Shown here: in pieces, positions 9,511 through 19,032 of the stretch
How positions within the stretch are numbered: position 1 is the first letter of the stretch
Layout: each line of letters begins with the position of its first letter
Source: Rhodospirillales bacterium
GTDB lineage: Bacteria > Pseudomonadota > Alphaproteobacteria > Rhodospirillales > Casp-alpha2
Assembly (NCBI GenBank): GCA_018662225.1
Contig: JABJGO010000073.1
Location: 47,454 to 111,453, forward strand
Direction: 5' to 3'
DNA: 64,000 nt
Position numbers and translations under genes: made by a program
Notes under the pieces: generated by a model
What the model saw: the letters and a program-made list of their open reading frames with translations, nothing else
What the model was told of the DNA's origin: nothing
Database searches by the model: none

Positions 9511-10169
9511 TGAATGATTCTACATCAATAAAGAAAAAGGCCAAAGGCAGCCGCGCGGTTATCGATTCATTGAAGATCGATGGCCCACAGACGGCGCAGG
9601 CATTGTCTGAGCGTTTAGGCGTAACGGCTATGGCTGTGCGCCAGCATCTTTATGACATGGTGGACAAGGGGCTGGTCACCTTTGAAGAAAAGAAAGGCCG
9701 GGCCGGTCGTCCGTCCAAGATCTGGGCATTGACTGATGGGGCCAACAGCTTTTTCCCTGATGGCCATGCTGATCTGGCGGTGGGCCTGATCCATACAGTA
9801 CGGGCGACATTTGGCGATGCGGGTATTGATCAGCTTATAGCTGTTCGTACCGGCACACAGCTAAAAGCCTATACCCGCGTGTTGGAACGTAGTGAAGGTA
9901 TTGAGGCCAAACTGGATTCACTGGCCCAAATTCGAACCGGCGAAGGTTATATGGCGGACGTTCGGCAAGAGGATGATGGCGCGTATACTTTTATTGAACG
10001 GCACTGCCCCATCTGTTCGGCGGCGCAAGTTTGCACCGGGCTTTGTGCATCCGAGCTATCTGTGTTTCAGAAAACACTTGGCGATGATGTTGTTGTGGAG
10101 CGTACCGATCATATCCTGGCGGGTGCACAGCGGTGCGCCTATCGCGTCACGCCCCGCGATAACGGATAA
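9510..10169 (+). CDS. cysteine-rich winged-helix transcriptional regulator (SufR/DeoR-like)
   Basis: 219 aa. An N-terminal winged helix-turn-helix (residues about 14-75, with TAQALSERLGVTAMAVRQHL) is followed by a C-terminal sensor region with clustered cysteines C166, C169, C175, C179 and a late C209. The pattern suits an Fe-S or metal sensor like SufR. Start taken at MNDSTSIKKK; an upstream in-frame extension to 9411 crosses the A/T-rich promoter region. Divergent from the Rieske gene, its most likely target, and 5 nt ahead of the next small gene. Fe-S binding is inferred from the cysteines and context, not shown. Confidence 0.8.
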   Translation: MNDSTSIKKKAKGSRAVIDSLKIDGPQTAQALSERLGVTAMAVRQHLYDMVDKGLVTFEEKKGRAGRPSKIWALTDGANSFFPDGHADLAVGLIHTVRATFGDAGIDQLIAVRTGTQLKAYTRVLERSEGIEAKLDSLAQIRTGEGYMADVRQEDDGAYTFIERHCPICSAAQVCTGLCASELSVFQKTLGDDVVVERTDHILAGAQRCAYRVTPRDNG

Positions 10170-10174
10170 CGGCC

Positions 10175-10456
10175 ATGTGGCTCATCAAAACAGCTCTCAT
10201 GTTTGGCCTGCGCCAGATCCGATGGGTGATTGGTTTCGTGGCATTTGGTGCGGCCTCGGTGGTGTTCAAAATTCTGTCGGCCCAGGACATGATCATGTTG
10301 CCGGGCATGGAAGAAGCTTATCAGGTGGACACAACAGACCCGTACATTGCCGCCGCCATCGTCTTTCTGGTGATCAGCCGTAGCCTCAAGAAAATCTCAA
10401 ACCGGTTCATTACAAATGTGGGCGCGGGGTTTGACCGCCTGCGTAGCAGCGACTAA
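10175..10456 (+). CDS. small conserved-looking membrane protein, 93 aa
   Basis: Unrecognised 93-aa protein. Two hydrophobic stretches are visible: residues about 15-35 ([19 protein letters not shown]) and about 60-75 ([13 protein letters not shown]), separated by a short polar segment that includes PGMEEAYQ. The tail is basic. It begins 5 nt after the regulator and ends 11 nt before queA, so all three could share a transcript. Likely a real inner-membrane protein given the tight packing; function unknown. Confidence 0.6.
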   Translation: MWLIKTALMFGLRQIRWVIGFVAFGAASVVFKILSAQDMIMLPGMEEAYQVDTTDPYIAAAIVFLVISRSLKKISNRFITNVGAGFDRLRSSD

Positions 10457-10467
10457 GACCTGCGGCT

Positions 10468-11535
10468 ATGAAAGTAGACCTGTTCGATTTCGATCTACCC
10501 ACCGAATGCATCGCCCAGCAACCGGCGCGACCACGGGATTCAGCGAAGCTGCTGCATGTTCCTTCAGATGGGAAACTGGCTGATCTATCTGTGCGTGATC
10601 TGCCCGGCCTGTTACGGGCGGGCGATATCATGGTCTTTAACAACACCCGCGTTATTCCAGCACGGTTAAGCGGTCACCGCCGCCGTGGAGGCGGGCCTGT
10701 ACCGGGCCCGAGGATCGACGTGACCCTGCACAAACGTGTGGATGATGATACGTGGCAGGCCTTCGCCCGGCCGGGCAAGAAGCTGGCCGAAGGCGACGTG
10801 ATCGTCTTCGCCGATGATTTCAGTGCGACCTTGACCAATAAATCAGAAGGCGGCGAAATTACGCTGGTCTTTCGCTGTCCCACGCAGCCCCTGCGTGACA
10901 ACCTGATCGCGCACGGCATTATGCCGCTGCCGCCGTATATTCACCGCAGCACCGAAGGTGATGTTCACGACGATGACGATTACCAGACGGTCTATGCGGA
11001 AACCGAAGGCGCGGTGGCTGCCCCCACAGCCGGACTGCACTTCACGGACGGACTACTGGCTGCGCTGGACGACGCGGGCGTTCAACGCACCTTCGTCACC
11101 CTGCACGTGGGCGCGGGGACGTTTCTGCCGGTGAAGGTTGATGATACCGACGATCACCAGATGCACGCGGAATGGGGCGAGATCAGCCAGAAAACAGCCG
11201 ATCTCATTAATCACGCCCGAGCCAGTGGTGGCCGCGTGATTGCCGTGGGCACCACGTCTCTCAGGTTATTGGAAAGTGCGGTGGATGAAGGCGGTGCTAT
11301 TCAACCATTTTCACAAGAAACCGAGATATTCATCACGCCCGGCTATGAGATCAAATCCGCCGATATGTTGATGACCAATTTCCATCTGCCCCGGTCAACC
11401 CTGTTCATGCTGGTCAGCACCTTTGCCGGACAACCCGAAATGCGTCACGTGTACGAGCATGCCATCGCGGGCGGGTATCGGTTCTACTCATATGGAGATA
11501 CGTCGTTATTAGAGTTAAACAATAAAAAAGTGTAA
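10468..11535 (+). CDS. queA: S-adenosylmethionine:tRNA ribosyltransferase-isomerase
   Basis: 355 aa. Transfers and isomerises the ribosyl part of SAM onto preQ1 at tRNA position 34, giving epoxyqueuosine. The N-terminal start [20 protein letters not shown] and the motif [13 protein letters not shown] are hallmarks; length is normal. It is followed by cysH and tgt, with queF, a queuosine-precursor transporter and queG nearby, so the local group covers the late queuosine steps. The last codons and the downstream spacer are A/T-rich. Confidence 0.95.
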   Translation: MKVDLFDFDLPTECIAQQPARPRDSAKLLHVPSDGKLADLSVRDLPGLLRAGDIMVFNNTRVIPARLSGHRRRGGGPVPGPRIDVTLHKRVDDDTWQAFARPGKKLAEGDVIVFADDFSATLTNKSEGGEITLVFRCPTQPLRDNLIAHGIMPLPPYIHRSTEGDVHDDDDYQTVYAETEGAVAAPTAGLHFTDGLLAALDDAGVQRTFVTLHVGAGTFLPVKVDDTDDHQMHAEWGEISQKTADLINHARASGGRVIAVGTTSLRLLESAVDEGGAIQPFSQETEIFITPGYEIKSADMLMTNFHLPRSTLFMLVSTFAGQPEMRHVYEHAIAGGYRFYSYGDTSLLELNNKKV

Positions 11536-11626
11536 TATAAAAATAAACACAAATTTATCTCGTAATTAATAAAAAACGCGCTTAGACTACCGCTTCTTCG
11601 TTTCTCAAAGACGGTAGGAATTCACC

Positions 11627-12355
11627 ATGCCACTGGATAGCGGCGTTTTGCCGGATGACGATCCGGCGCAGGAACTTAAGGCTCAGTACGGGCATCTGAC
11701 AGGTCTCGATTTTCTGGATGCCATGATCAATGATGCCTTTCCGGGCCGTATTGCCGTGTCTTCATCGTTTGGAACGGAATCGGCTGTATTGCTGCATCAG
11801 GTGGCCCAGGTGGCCCCGGCGACGCCTGTTTTGTTTCTGGATACCGGGATGCTGTTTGCCCAGACTATTCAGTATGAAAAGAAACTGCGTACCCAGTTGG
11901 GCCTGACCGATGTGCGGGTGATCCGGCCTGATCCTGACTACATCAAGTCTTATGATCCGGATGGCACGTTGCATAAACGCGATACGGACTCCTGCTGTCA
12001 TATGCGTAAGGTTCTGCCCATGGAGCACGCGCTCCAGCCATTCGATGCGTGGATCACCGGCCGCAAACGCATTCACGGCGGCTTGCGTGCGACGCTGTCC
12101 ATGATCGAGCACGATGGGAAGCACTATAAAATCAACCCCATGGTCGACTGGACCCCTGAGCAGATCAAAGCTGCCTTCACCGGCCACGGCCTGCCGCGTC
12201 ATCCCTTGGAAGTAATGGGCTATACCTCGGTTGGTTGCTATCCCTGCACCGGATTGCCGGAAGCGGGTACCGACAGCCGCAGTGGTCGTTGGGCTGGTCA
12301 AGACAAGACAGAGTGTGGCATTCATAAGGCTCCCTGGGCTGGCGAAGGTATTTAG
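11627..12355 (+). CDS. cysH: adenylyl-sulfate (APS) reductase, 4Fe-4S type
   Basis: 242 aa. Reduces APS (or PAPS) to sulfite in sulfate assimilation. The PP-loop-like start SSSFGTESAVLLHQV is present. The cysteine pairs in DSCCHMRKV and GCYPCTG are the 4Fe-4S ligands that mark the APS-reducing subgroup, and the catalytic cysteine is in ECGIH near the C-terminus. Inserted between queA and tgt with a 91-nt A/T-rich upstream spacer, so it probably has its own promoter. A CTACCG/CGGTAG inverted repeat (11587-11592 and 11612-11617) overlaps its ribosome site. Confidence 0.92.
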   Translation: MPLDSGVLPDDDPAQELKAQYGHLTGLDFLDAMINDAFPGRIAVSSSFGTESAVLLHQVAQVAPATPVLFLDTGMLFAQTIQYEKKLRTQLGLTDVRVIRPDPDYIKSYDPDGTLHKRDTDSCCHMRKVLPMEHALQPFDAWITGRKRIHGGLRATLSMIEHDGKHYKINPMVDWTPEQIKAAFTGHGLPRHPLEVMGYTSVGCYPCTGLPEAGTDSRSGRWAGQDKTECGIHKAPWAGEGI

Positions 12356-12385
12356 TCGCCCTGATTACGACGGAAAGCACCGTGA

Positions 12386-13594
12386 ATGCGATTGCATGGC
12401 TTGAACTGGGACGCGAAGAAGTTTATCCAGACCGCTTCTGACAAAGCGAACAATGGTGAACCTGTGCACGGAATAAAATTCGATCTGAAATCAACGGACG
12501 GTATGGCCCGGCGCGGTGCCATCACCACGGCCCATGGTGTGATCCAGACGCCAGCGTTTATGCCTGTGGGTACAGCCGCCACGGTTAAGACCATGCGCCC
12601 TGAATCGGTGGCAGAGACCGGTGCCGAGATCATTCTGGGCAATACCTATCATCTGATGCTGCGTCCGGGGGCCGAGCGTATTGCATCCTTGGGTGGGTTG
12701 CACAAATTTATGAACTGGCCGGGGCCTATCTTAACGGATTCAGGCGGTTTTCAGGTCATGTCCCTGTCAGAGCTGCGCAAGATCACCGAGGACGGCGTGC
12801 GCTTTCGCTCGCACATTGATGGCTCCTACCACGACCTGACACCTGAACGGTCTATCGAAATTCAACACTTGCTGGATTCAAACATCACCATGGTGCTGGA
12901 TGAATGTACGCCGTACCCGGCAACGGAACAGCAGGCCACGGATTCCATGCGCCTGTCCATGCGTTGGGCGGCACGGTCCAAGGCGGCGTTTCAGAAACGT
13001 GACGGTTATGGTCTGTTCGGCATTGTGCAGGGCGGCGTTTATCCGAGCTTGCGCGCCGAATCGGCCAAGGCGCTCAGCGATATCGGCTTCGATGGCTACG
13101 CCGTTGGCGGGCTGGCCGTGGGGGAAGGGCGCGAGGCTATGTTCGCGACCCTTGATGTGACCACGCCTGAATTACCGGGTGATCGACCACGCTACCTCAT
13201 GGGCGTGGGCAAACCGGAAGATTTGGTGGGTGCCGTTGCCCGTGGTGTGGACATGTTCGATTGCGTGTTACCGACCCGGTCCGGACGCACAGGTCAGGCC
13301 TTTACCCGGCGGGGTCAGGTCAACATCCGCAACGCGCGGCACAAAGATGACCCGCGACCACTGGACGAAGAATGCACCTGCCCGGCCTGCACCAGTTACA
13401 GCCGTGCCTATTTGCACCATCTGGCTTCGTCCAAAGAGGTTCTGGGCCTGATGCTGCTCAGCTGGCACAACCTGCATTACTATCAGCAATTGATGAGCGG
13501 CATTCGCGCCGCCATCGAAGCTGGCACCTACGCCGATTTCATGGCTGCGTTTGAGGTTGAATACGGTGGCGGGGATATAGCGCCGTTAGATTAA
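12386..13594 (+). CDS. tgt: queuine/preQ1 tRNA-guanine transglycosylase
   Basis: Exchanges guanine 34 for preQ1 in GUN-anticodon tRNAs. Motifs include [13 protein letters not shown], the active-site region [18 protein letters not shown], the nucleophile region [14 protein letters not shown] and the zinc site [16 protein letters not shown]. The open frame gives 402 aa, but homologues usually begin near the segment [15 protein letters not shown] at 12464 would give a protein of ordinary length, and the first 26 residues are doubtful. Follows cysH by 30 nt. Confidence 0.93.
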   Translation: MRLHGLNWDAKKFIQTASDKANNGEPVHGIKFDLKSTDGMARRGAITTAHGVIQTPAFMPVGTAATVKTMRPESVAETGAEIILGNTYHLMLRPGAERIASLGGLHKFMNWPGPILTDSGGFQVMSLSELRKITEDGVRFRSHIDGSYHDLTPERSIEIQHLLDSNITMVLDECTPYPATEQQATDSMRLSMRWAARSKAAFQKRDGYGLFGIVQGGVYPSLRAESAKALSDIGFDGYAVGGLAVGEGREAMFATLDVTTPELPGDRPRYLMGVGKPEDLVGAVARGVDMFDCVLPTRSGRTGQAFTRRGQVNIRNARHKDDPRPLDEECTCPACTSYSRAYLHHLASSKEVLGLMLLSWHNLHYYQQLMSGIRAAIEAGTYADFMAAFEVEYGGGDIAPLD

Positions 13595-13605
13595 TACCCG
13601 CCAGA

Positions 13606-14412
13606 CTAATGCCCGACGGCGAAGTCGTTTCGCCCCGTCTTGTCTCCACCCCTTAACTGAAACAGCGCGCGCTTGGAATAATCGTGCGTGGGGTTGTCGC
13701 TGTCGGCGCCTTTTGAATGATTGAAGAACGACGTGCCGGGCATGATGCGGAGTACGAAACCGGCGCGCCGGTCCGGTGTGGTATTGGCTCCTGATCCGTG
13801 GACGATGAACACGTCATGGATGGAAATTTGGCCCGCTTTGCGAATCACATCTACGGCCTTGTCTTCGTCTACCCATTCATCATCGATTTCCTGAAACAGG
13901 GTCAGATCGTCCCGTTCGTTCCAGTGATGGGGGTATCCGCGGCGGTCCTGGTGCGATCCGGGCTGGTAACGCATGCAGCCGTTTTCGGCGGTGGCATCAT
14001 CAATGGCGATCCACACTGTGATCGTGGCCATGGGCTCGATAGGGTAATAGTCGGCGTCCTGATGCCATGGTGTGGCTTTACCCACCAACGGCGGCTTACC
14101 AAACAAGGTGGTGCCCCACAGGATCAGGTCTTCACCGGCGACTTGAGAAACCATATCCAGAATGTCGTCGTTGCGGGCGAGATCCATCCAGAACGGATCA
14201 CCCTTTACACCCTGCGCGCCTGTTTTTTGCAGGTGTGGGCCCAACATGAAATTAGGGCTGACGCCCGGAGTGTCTGAATTTTCGGCCACGATGCGACCGT
14301 AAGCCTCGCGCATCTGGTTCAATAAATCATCCGGCATCTGGTAATCCGGCATGATAAAGCCGTCGCGATGATAGGCTTTGATTTGTTGGTTCGATAACGT
14401 GGCTGCGCTCAT
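13606..14412 (-). CDS. phytanoyl-CoA dioxygenase (PhyH) family protein
   Basis: Fe(II)/2-oxoglutarate-dependent oxygenase of the PhyH family, 268 aa. The metal-binding HxD is in [10 protein letters not shown], the distal histidine in [11 protein letters not shown], and the 2-oxoglutarate-binding arginine in GFVLRIMPG. Start chosen at the second ATG of a pair (14412), 5 nt after AGGAGA; 14415 would be too close. The longer reading upstream overlaps queF and is unlikely. Convergent with tgt and divergent from queF. Substrate unknown; such genes often hydroxylate small acids or osmolytes. Confidence 0.85.
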   Translation of the reverse strand: MSAATLSNQQIKAYHRDGFIMPDYQMPDDLLNQMREAYGRIVAENSDTPGVSPNFMLGPHLQKTGAQGVKGDPFWMDLARNDDILDMVSQVAGEDLILWGTTLFGKPPLVGKATPWHQDADYYPIEPMATITVWIAIDDATAENGCMRYQPGSHQDRRGYPHHWNERDDLTLFQEIDDEWVDEDKAVDVIRKAGQISIHDVFIVHGSGANTTPDRRAGFVLRIMPGTSFFNHSKGADSDNPTHDYSKRALFQLRGGDKTGRNDFAVGH

Positions 14413-14494
14413 CATTCTCTCCTGTTCCCGGTCAATGAATAACACACCCACATTAAAAGTGGACCCAAAAGTTATGGTGGGGTATGCATGGGCC

Positions 14495-14956
14495 ATGAAC
14501 GACACGATTTATGATAATCTGAGCCAATTGGGCGGTGGGGCTGAGATGCCCGCATCACCTGACGAGGCCGTGCTGGAAACCGTACCGAACCCGCAGGACG
14601 TAGGTTATCTGGTCCGGTTTACCTGCCCTGAATTCACGTCTGTGTGCCCGGTGACGGGCCAGCCGGACTTCGCCCATTTGATGATCGATTATGTGCCAGA
14701 CAACCTGATCGTGGAAAGCAAATCGCTGAAGCTGTATCTGAGCAGCTTCCGAAATCATGCGGCATTTCACGAAGATTGTACGGTGGGTATTGCCAGGCGA
14801 CTGGTGGATACCATGTCACCCAAATGGCTGCGCATTGGTGGATACTGGTATCCGCGCGGGGGTATTCCCATTGATGTGTTCTATCAAACCGGCGAGCCAC
14901 CCGCAGAGGTATGGATCCCCGAACAGGGTGTGCCACCCTATCGTGGTCGCGGCTAG
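14495..14956 (+). CDS. queF: NADPH-dependent 7-cyano-7-deazaguanine reductase
   Basis: Unimodular QueF, 153 aa; reduces preQ0 to preQ1 in queuosine synthesis. The thioimide-forming cysteine is in [14 protein letters not shown] and the NADPH motif is ESKSLKLYL. The conserved [11 protein letters not shown] segment follows. Start set at MNDTIYDNL (14495); the longer frame upstream runs through the divergent promoter of the dioxygenase. Part of the queA-tgt-queF-transporter-queG group. Confidence 0.94.
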   Translation: MNDTIYDNLSQLGGGAEMPASPDEAVLETVPNPQDVGYLVRFTCPEFTSVCPVTGQPDFAHLMIDYVPDNLIVESKSLKLYLSSFRNHAAFHEDCTVGIARRLVDTMSPKWLRIGGYWYPRGGIPIDVFYQTGEPPAEVWIPEQGVPPYRGRG

Positions 14957-14969
14957 GTCTTAATATCTA

Positions 14970-15179
14970 CTAATCCAGCGCCTGTACCTCAGTGATAACG
15001 AAGCCCTGGTGTTTTGGGTGACGTCTTTCAATTCTCTCGCGAGCACCGGCCTCGTCGTTTGCTGCTATTTCAATATAATGCATGTCGGCCCACTCGTCGT
15101 CGAGGCGAGAATGGCGTTTGCCCTCGGCGAGCCTTTCTTTAACAACCTCGTTATATATGGTCACTTCATACAGTGCCAT
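14970..15179 (-). CDS. small hypothetical protein, 69 aa
   Basis: Soluble, charged 69-aa protein beginning MALYEVTIYNEVVKERL. It has an alternating hydrophobic pattern, then a basic stretch ARERIERRHPKHQGF and an ending VITEVQALD that suggests a compact alpha/beta fold. AAGGGA lies 7 nt before the ATG. It reads toward the end of queF. A CRP-like site lies about 71 nt upstream. I do not recognise the family; it is probably real because of the ribosome site and codon texture. Confidence 0.6.
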   Translation of the reverse strand: MALYEVTIYNEVVKERLAEGKRHSRLDDEWADMHYIEIAANDEAGARERIERRHPKHQGFVITEVQALD

Positions 15180-15249
15180 TGGGTGATCCCTTCCTCTCCG
15201 CGCGTAAACAAGATGAAGGTAAACATGCCCCAGTCGATGATATTTAGTC

Positions 15250-15265
15250 TGTGATAATAATCACA
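15250..15265. promoter_or_regulatory. CRP/FNR-type palindromic site
   Basis: TGTGA-N6-TCACA, an exact match to the CRP half-site arrangement, and in the longer form TGTGAT-N4-ATCACA. It lies in the ~100-nt gap upstream of the 69-aa gene, about 71 nt before its start and just after the end of the EamA gene. Which CRP/FNR-family regulator would bind is unknown. Confidence 0.45.
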
Positions 15266-15283
15266 CAAACACTGATGGCAGCA

Positions 15284-16135
15284 TTATTGATAAAGCTGCA
15301 GAAATATGACGCCAGCGGCGACGAGAACAGAACAGGTGATGCGCCGGGGACCGAGCCCTTCTTTCAGGATGTACGCACCGATGACGGCGCCAAATATGAC
15401 GCTGGTCTCCCGCAAAGCGACCACTTGAACGGCGGACGACTGACTGTATGCCCATATGATGATCAGGTAGCCGAATGCTGAACTGTTGCCCGCGATTAAT
15501 GCCCGACCAATGAGAGGTCGTACCATTGGGATAAGGGCACGGCGCCGGGTCGCCACCGTGTAAGCAGGAAACCAGCAGCACGACACAATGGAAAGATAGG
15601 CATAATAACCAATGGCTGTGTCGGCCAAACGGACGCCCCTGGAATCAATGACAGAATAGCTGGCGATCATGCAGCCACAGGCCAGTGCGTATAAGAACCC
15701 CCGGTCGATCTTCTTGTCGCCTGCATATCTTTTCGAAAATATGAGGCCAATAATGCCGATCGATATCAGGAGAATCGCCCCATAGCCGTGCAGCGGTAAA
15801 ACATCATCGCCAATTGCAATGCCGGCAATGGCGACCAGTAGCGGCGCAGACCCACGCGCAATGGGATACGATCTGCCAAAATCGCCGTAGCGATAGGCCT
15901 TCAGTAAGAAAACTCGGTAAAAGACAAGGACGCCCACCGACATCACAATATAGGGCAGTGCCTGAATATCCGGTGTGGGGGCGATAAAGATAATCAGGAA
16001 CAGGCTGATGCAGAACATAACGATGTCCTGAAACGCCATGGCGACCATTCGGTCACCAGCGCTCTTAAGCAATGCATTCCAGGTGGCATGCAAGAGGGCG
16101 GCCCCAAGGACAGCGAAAAGAACCACGCTATCCAT
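15284..16135 (-). CDS. EamA/DMT-family transporter
   Basis: Inner-membrane protein of 283 aa with about ten hydrophobic helices arranged as two EamA repeats. Typical segments are ALLHATWNALLKSAGDR near the N-terminus and ALRETSVIFGAVIGAYILKEGLGPRR in the second repeat. The family exports metabolites and amino acids. It lies 24 nt downstream of the PLP decarboxylase gene on the same strand, so it may export that enzyme's amine product or a related compound. Substrate unproven. Confidence 0.85.
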   Translation of the reverse strand: MDSVVLFAVLGAALLHATWNALLKSAGDRMVAMAFQDIVMFCISLFLIIFIAPTPDIQALPYIVMSVGVLVFYRVFLLKAYRYGDFGRSYPIARGSAPLLVAIAGIAIGDDVLPLHGYGAILLISIGIIGLIFSKRYAGDKKIDRGFLYALACGCMIASYSVIDSRGVRLADTAIGYYAYLSIVSCCWFPAYTVATRRRALIPMVRPLIGRALIAGNSSAFGYLIIIWAYSQSSAVQVVALRETSVIFGAVIGAYILKEGLGPRRITCSVLVAAGVIFLQLYQ

Positions 16136-16159
16136 AAGGTTTATATCTCATCTGGCGGG

Positions 16160-17353
16160 TTAGTTTTCCAACGCAGGTGGTGCGCCGTCGGTGATTTCCA
16201 CGATATCGCCGGGGAAAAACCCGTTAAAGGCGGTGCGCACGGCGTTTGAGTATGCCCCCATGGTGGCGACCTCAATCCAGTCACCTTCTTGAATATCAGC
16301 GGGTAACGGTACAGGTTTCGGCAACTTATCCAGTGAATCACAGGTCGGGCCGAAAACTGACATCGGTATTACATCACCGGTTACGGTCGATCCGTCATGG
16401 CGGAAAACCTGTGTCGGATACCACACGTCGCCATTAGAAATATTGTTTTCTGAAAAGCTGCCATAAATTCCGTCGTTGATATAGATGGTGTCACCCTTTC
16501 GCAGCAGGACCTGCACGACCAGGGACAGGCCATCGGCCACCATCGACCGGCCTGGTTCGCAATAAACCGTGGCATCGTCGGCTAGTGGCAGTGCATCTTT
16601 GGCCATTTCAATCCGCTTGAAATATTCTTCCAGTTCCAGCACATCGAAGTCTGGATAAATCCAGGGAAAGCCGCCACCAATGTCCAGATGACTGATTGGC
16701 ATATCGATCTTGCCCAGGATATCGGCACAAATTTCAAGGCCCTTTTCGTATGAATCGGGGCGCATGACCATGGACCCTACGTTAAAGGCGAGGGCGGGCT
16801 CTGCCCCTGCATCCTTGACCGCCTTGATCATCTCCACGGTTGCCTCGGCCGATGCGCCGAACTTGGTGGAAAGATCATAAATCGCATCTTCATTGGGCAC
16901 GGCGGTACGAACAAATATCTTGGTGTCGTGTGGCTTGGTCTCGTCCAGAATACGGGTTAGCTCGCTAGGGTGATCAACAACAAAGTTTCTGACGCCATAT
17001 GTTTTGTAGGCCTCATGAATAGTGCCATGAATGCGCACCGGTGCCATGTAGAACAGTTCAGCATCAGGTAAGCGATCACGAACCAGCTTGATTTCCGGCA
17101 GACTGGCCGTATCAAAACAGCGAATACCGGCTTCCCAGATGGTGTCCAGAACCGCCGGGAACGGGTTGGCCTTAACCGCAAACATGGTTTTGCCCGGAAA
17201 GCCATTCACAAACCGGGTCGCAACCGCCGTAAGGCGATCCCGGTACAAACAATAGACAGGCTCGCGCGGCTTTGTGCGCAGGATCATGTCCTGAGCTGTG
17301 GGGTAGGAATCAAATGATTCCGCATTCTTCATCATGGCAGTGGAATCAATCAT
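16160..17353 (-). CDS. type III (alanine racemase-fold) PLP decarboxylase, ornithine/lysine decarboxylase-like
   Basis: 397 aa. The PLP lysine is in MFAVKANP, the phosphate-binding glycines in HLDIGGGFPW, the active-site cysteine in VFGPTCDSLD, and the C-terminal signature is GAYSNAVRTAFNGF. This set matches eukaryote-like ornithine/lysine decarboxylases, so putrescine or cadaverine is the expected product. Its start overlaps the stop of the transporter gene by 4 nt (ATGA), showing translational coupling. The link between amine synthesis and a queuosine-precursor transporter is unusual. Ornithine versus lysine preference not settled. Confidence 0.87.
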   Translation of the reverse strand: MIDSTAMMKNAESFDSYPTAQDMILRTKPREPVYCLYRDRLTAVATRFVNGFPGKTMFAVKANPFPAVLDTIWEAGIRCFDTASLPEIKLVRDRLPDAELFYMAPVRIHGTIHEAYKTYGVRNFVVDHPSELTRILDETKPHDTKIFVRTAVPNEDAIYDLSTKFGASAEATVEMIKAVKDAGAEPALAFNVGSMVMRPDSYEKGLEICADILGKIDMPISHLDIGGGFPWIYPDFDVLELEEYFKRIEMAKDALPLADDATVYCEPGRSMVADGLSLVVQVLLRKGDTIYINDGIYGSFSENNISNGDVWYPTQVFRHDGSTVTGDVIPMSVFGPTCDSLDKLPKPVPLPADIQEGDWIEVATMGAYSNAVRTAFNGFFPGDIVEITDGAPPALEN

Positions 17354-17838
17354 ATGCGTGCACCATCCATACGGTTGCGAATCAGGCCCCAGACGATAAC
17401 GGCGCCGGCGAGTTTGCTGAGGGTCATTAAGGTAACACCCATAACACCCAAATGCCCCAGCATGTACAGGAACACGGCGCTATCGATGGGTGTCGCGATG
17501 ATGCTGGATATCAAGACACGTTGGGCAAAAGGGCGGCCGGTGTAGGTGTAGATCGCCCAATCGGCAAATTCGCTGATCAGGAAGGCCGTTACACTGGCCA
17601 TGGCCACGTAAGGGCTGGCAAAATAGTACGACAATCCACCGGCAATCAGCATGGCGACGATTACCCGATGACCAATTTCACGCTGGGCGAAGTCACGGGC
17701 CACAAAAATCAAACCAACCACCAGCGATGCGGGGGGCCATTTTTCACCTGTGGGCAGGTCAACCAGCGGCACTACCGTGAACAGCCAGTTCACGAAGACG
17801 ATCAACATGATATAGATGGCGGTGTATTTATAGTTCAT
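17350..17838 (-). CDS. yhhQ: YhhQ/VUT-family queuosine precursor transporter
   Basis: Inner-membrane protein, 162 aa, with about five hydrophobic helices. Family features are the early FVARDFAQREIGHRV segment and the acidic-aromatic SEFADWAIYTYTGRPF segment. The family imports preQ0/preQ1 (queuosine salvage). It stands between queF and queG, which supports that role. It shares a 4-nt overlap with the downstream decarboxylase. Presence of an importer beside QueF/QueA/QueG suggests that salvage supplements or replaces the earlier QueDEC steps, which are not in this window. Confidence 0.88.
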   Translation of the reverse strand: MNYKYTAIYIMLIVFVNWLFTVVPLVDLPTGEKWPPASLVVGLIFVARDFAQREIGHRVIVAMLIAGGLSYYFASPYVAMASVTAFLISEFADWAIYTYTGRPFAQRVLISSIIATPIDSAVFLYMLGHLGVMGVTLMTLSKLAGAVIVWGLIRNRMDGARI

Positions 17839-17906
17839 GTGTTAATGCCTAATCACTAGGGTAGTATCATTATATGTGAGATTTGATGCGCCAGATACCA
17901 CAGTGA

Positions 17907-19019
17907 TTGTCCATGAGCGAGCCAAAAATGAACCTTGAAAACGAAAATTCTAATCCGGCCTCTGATCCCGCCAGTGATTCCGCCCGGGAAATCAAGGCCA
18001 AGGCCCGCAACCTGGGTTTTGATACCGTGGGCATTACGGACGCTGTGGCTGACCCTGATCAAGAAGCGGCATTGAGAGAATTTCTGAAACTTGGCCGCCA
18101 CGGTGACATGGACTGGATGACGGCCAAGGCTGACCGTCGCATATCGCCAACGGCGCTGTGGCCAGAGGTGAGATCTGTTATTGCCCTTGGTATGAACTAT
18201 GGTCCCGCCGTTGATCCGCGGGCTATCCATGACCAGCCGGACCGCGGTGCTATCAGTGTTTATGCGCAAGGAAAAGACTATCACGACGTGGTAAAAAAAC
18301 GCCTGAAAGGGCTGGCCCGATGGATGGTCGAAAAACATGGTGGAGACGTGAAGGTTTTTGTGGATACGGCCCCCGTCATGGAGAAACCATTGGCCGCCCG
18401 CGCCGGGATTGGCTGGCAGGGCAAACACACCAATCTGGTATCACGCGAATATGGATCGTGGCTGTTTCTGGGTGAGGTTTTTACCACGCTGGACCTGAAG
18501 CCTGATGCGCCTGAAGTGGATCATTGCGGGTCTTGCGATCTGTGCCAGCGGGCCTGCCCTACGGGGGCGCTGGATGAGGCTTACCGGATCGATGCCACCA
18601 AATGTATCTCGTACCTGACCATTGAGACGAAGGCCGGGATTGATGCGGGACTCATGGCGCAAATGGGTAATCGTATTTATGGCTGCGACGACTGTCTGTC
18701 CGTTTGTCCGTGGAACAAGTTCGAGAACACCACGTCTGAACCAGCTTTTCTGCCACGTGCTGAACTGCGCGCGCCTCGGTTAGCGGATATTCTGGGCCTG
18801 GATGATGCCGGGTTCCGCCAGGTGTTTGCTGGATCACCCATTAAACGCAGTGGCAGGAACCGGGTCGTGCGCAACGCGTTAATTGCGGCCGGCAACAGTG
18901 GCATGGCATCGTTGCTGCCCGGCGTTGCCGCATTACTGACAGATTCTACCTCCATGGTTAGCCAAGCGGCGCAGTGGGCTCATAAGCGGCTGACAAGTTT
19001 GGATAAAGGGCGAGAATAG
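17907..19019 (+). CDS. queG: epoxyqueuosine reductase
   Basis: 370 aa; cobalamin-dependent 4Fe-4S enzyme reducing epoxyqueuosine to queuosine in tRNA. Two ferredoxin-like clusters are visible in CGSCDLCQRACPTGAL and CDDCLSVCPWNKF. The cobalamin-binding region includes VFVDTAPVMEKPLAARAGIGWQ. A C-terminal HEAT-like part ends the protein. B12 use fits the class II ribonucleotide reductase encoded later. The first ATG is at 17907 and the ATG for MNLENEN at 17928 is an alternative start. Confidence 0.94.
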   Translation: MSMSEPKMNLENENSNPASDPASDSAREIKAKARNLGFDTVGITDAVADPDQEAALREFLKLGRHGDMDWMTAKADRRISPTALWPEVRSVIALGMNYGPAVDPRAIHDQPDRGAISVYAQGKDYHDVVKKRLKGLARWMVEKHGGDVKVFVDTAPVMEKPLAARAGIGWQGKHTNLVSREYGSWLFLGEVFTTLDLKPDAPEVDHCGSCDLCQRACPTGALDEAYRIDATKCISYLTIETKAGIDAGLMAQMGNRIYGCDDCLSVCPWNKFENTTSEPAFLPRAELRAPRLADILGLDDAGFRQVFAGSPIKRSGRNRVVRNALIAAGNSGMASLLPGVAALLTDSTSMVSQAAQWAHKRLTSLDKGRE

Positions 19020-19032
19020 GACACAATGCCAC

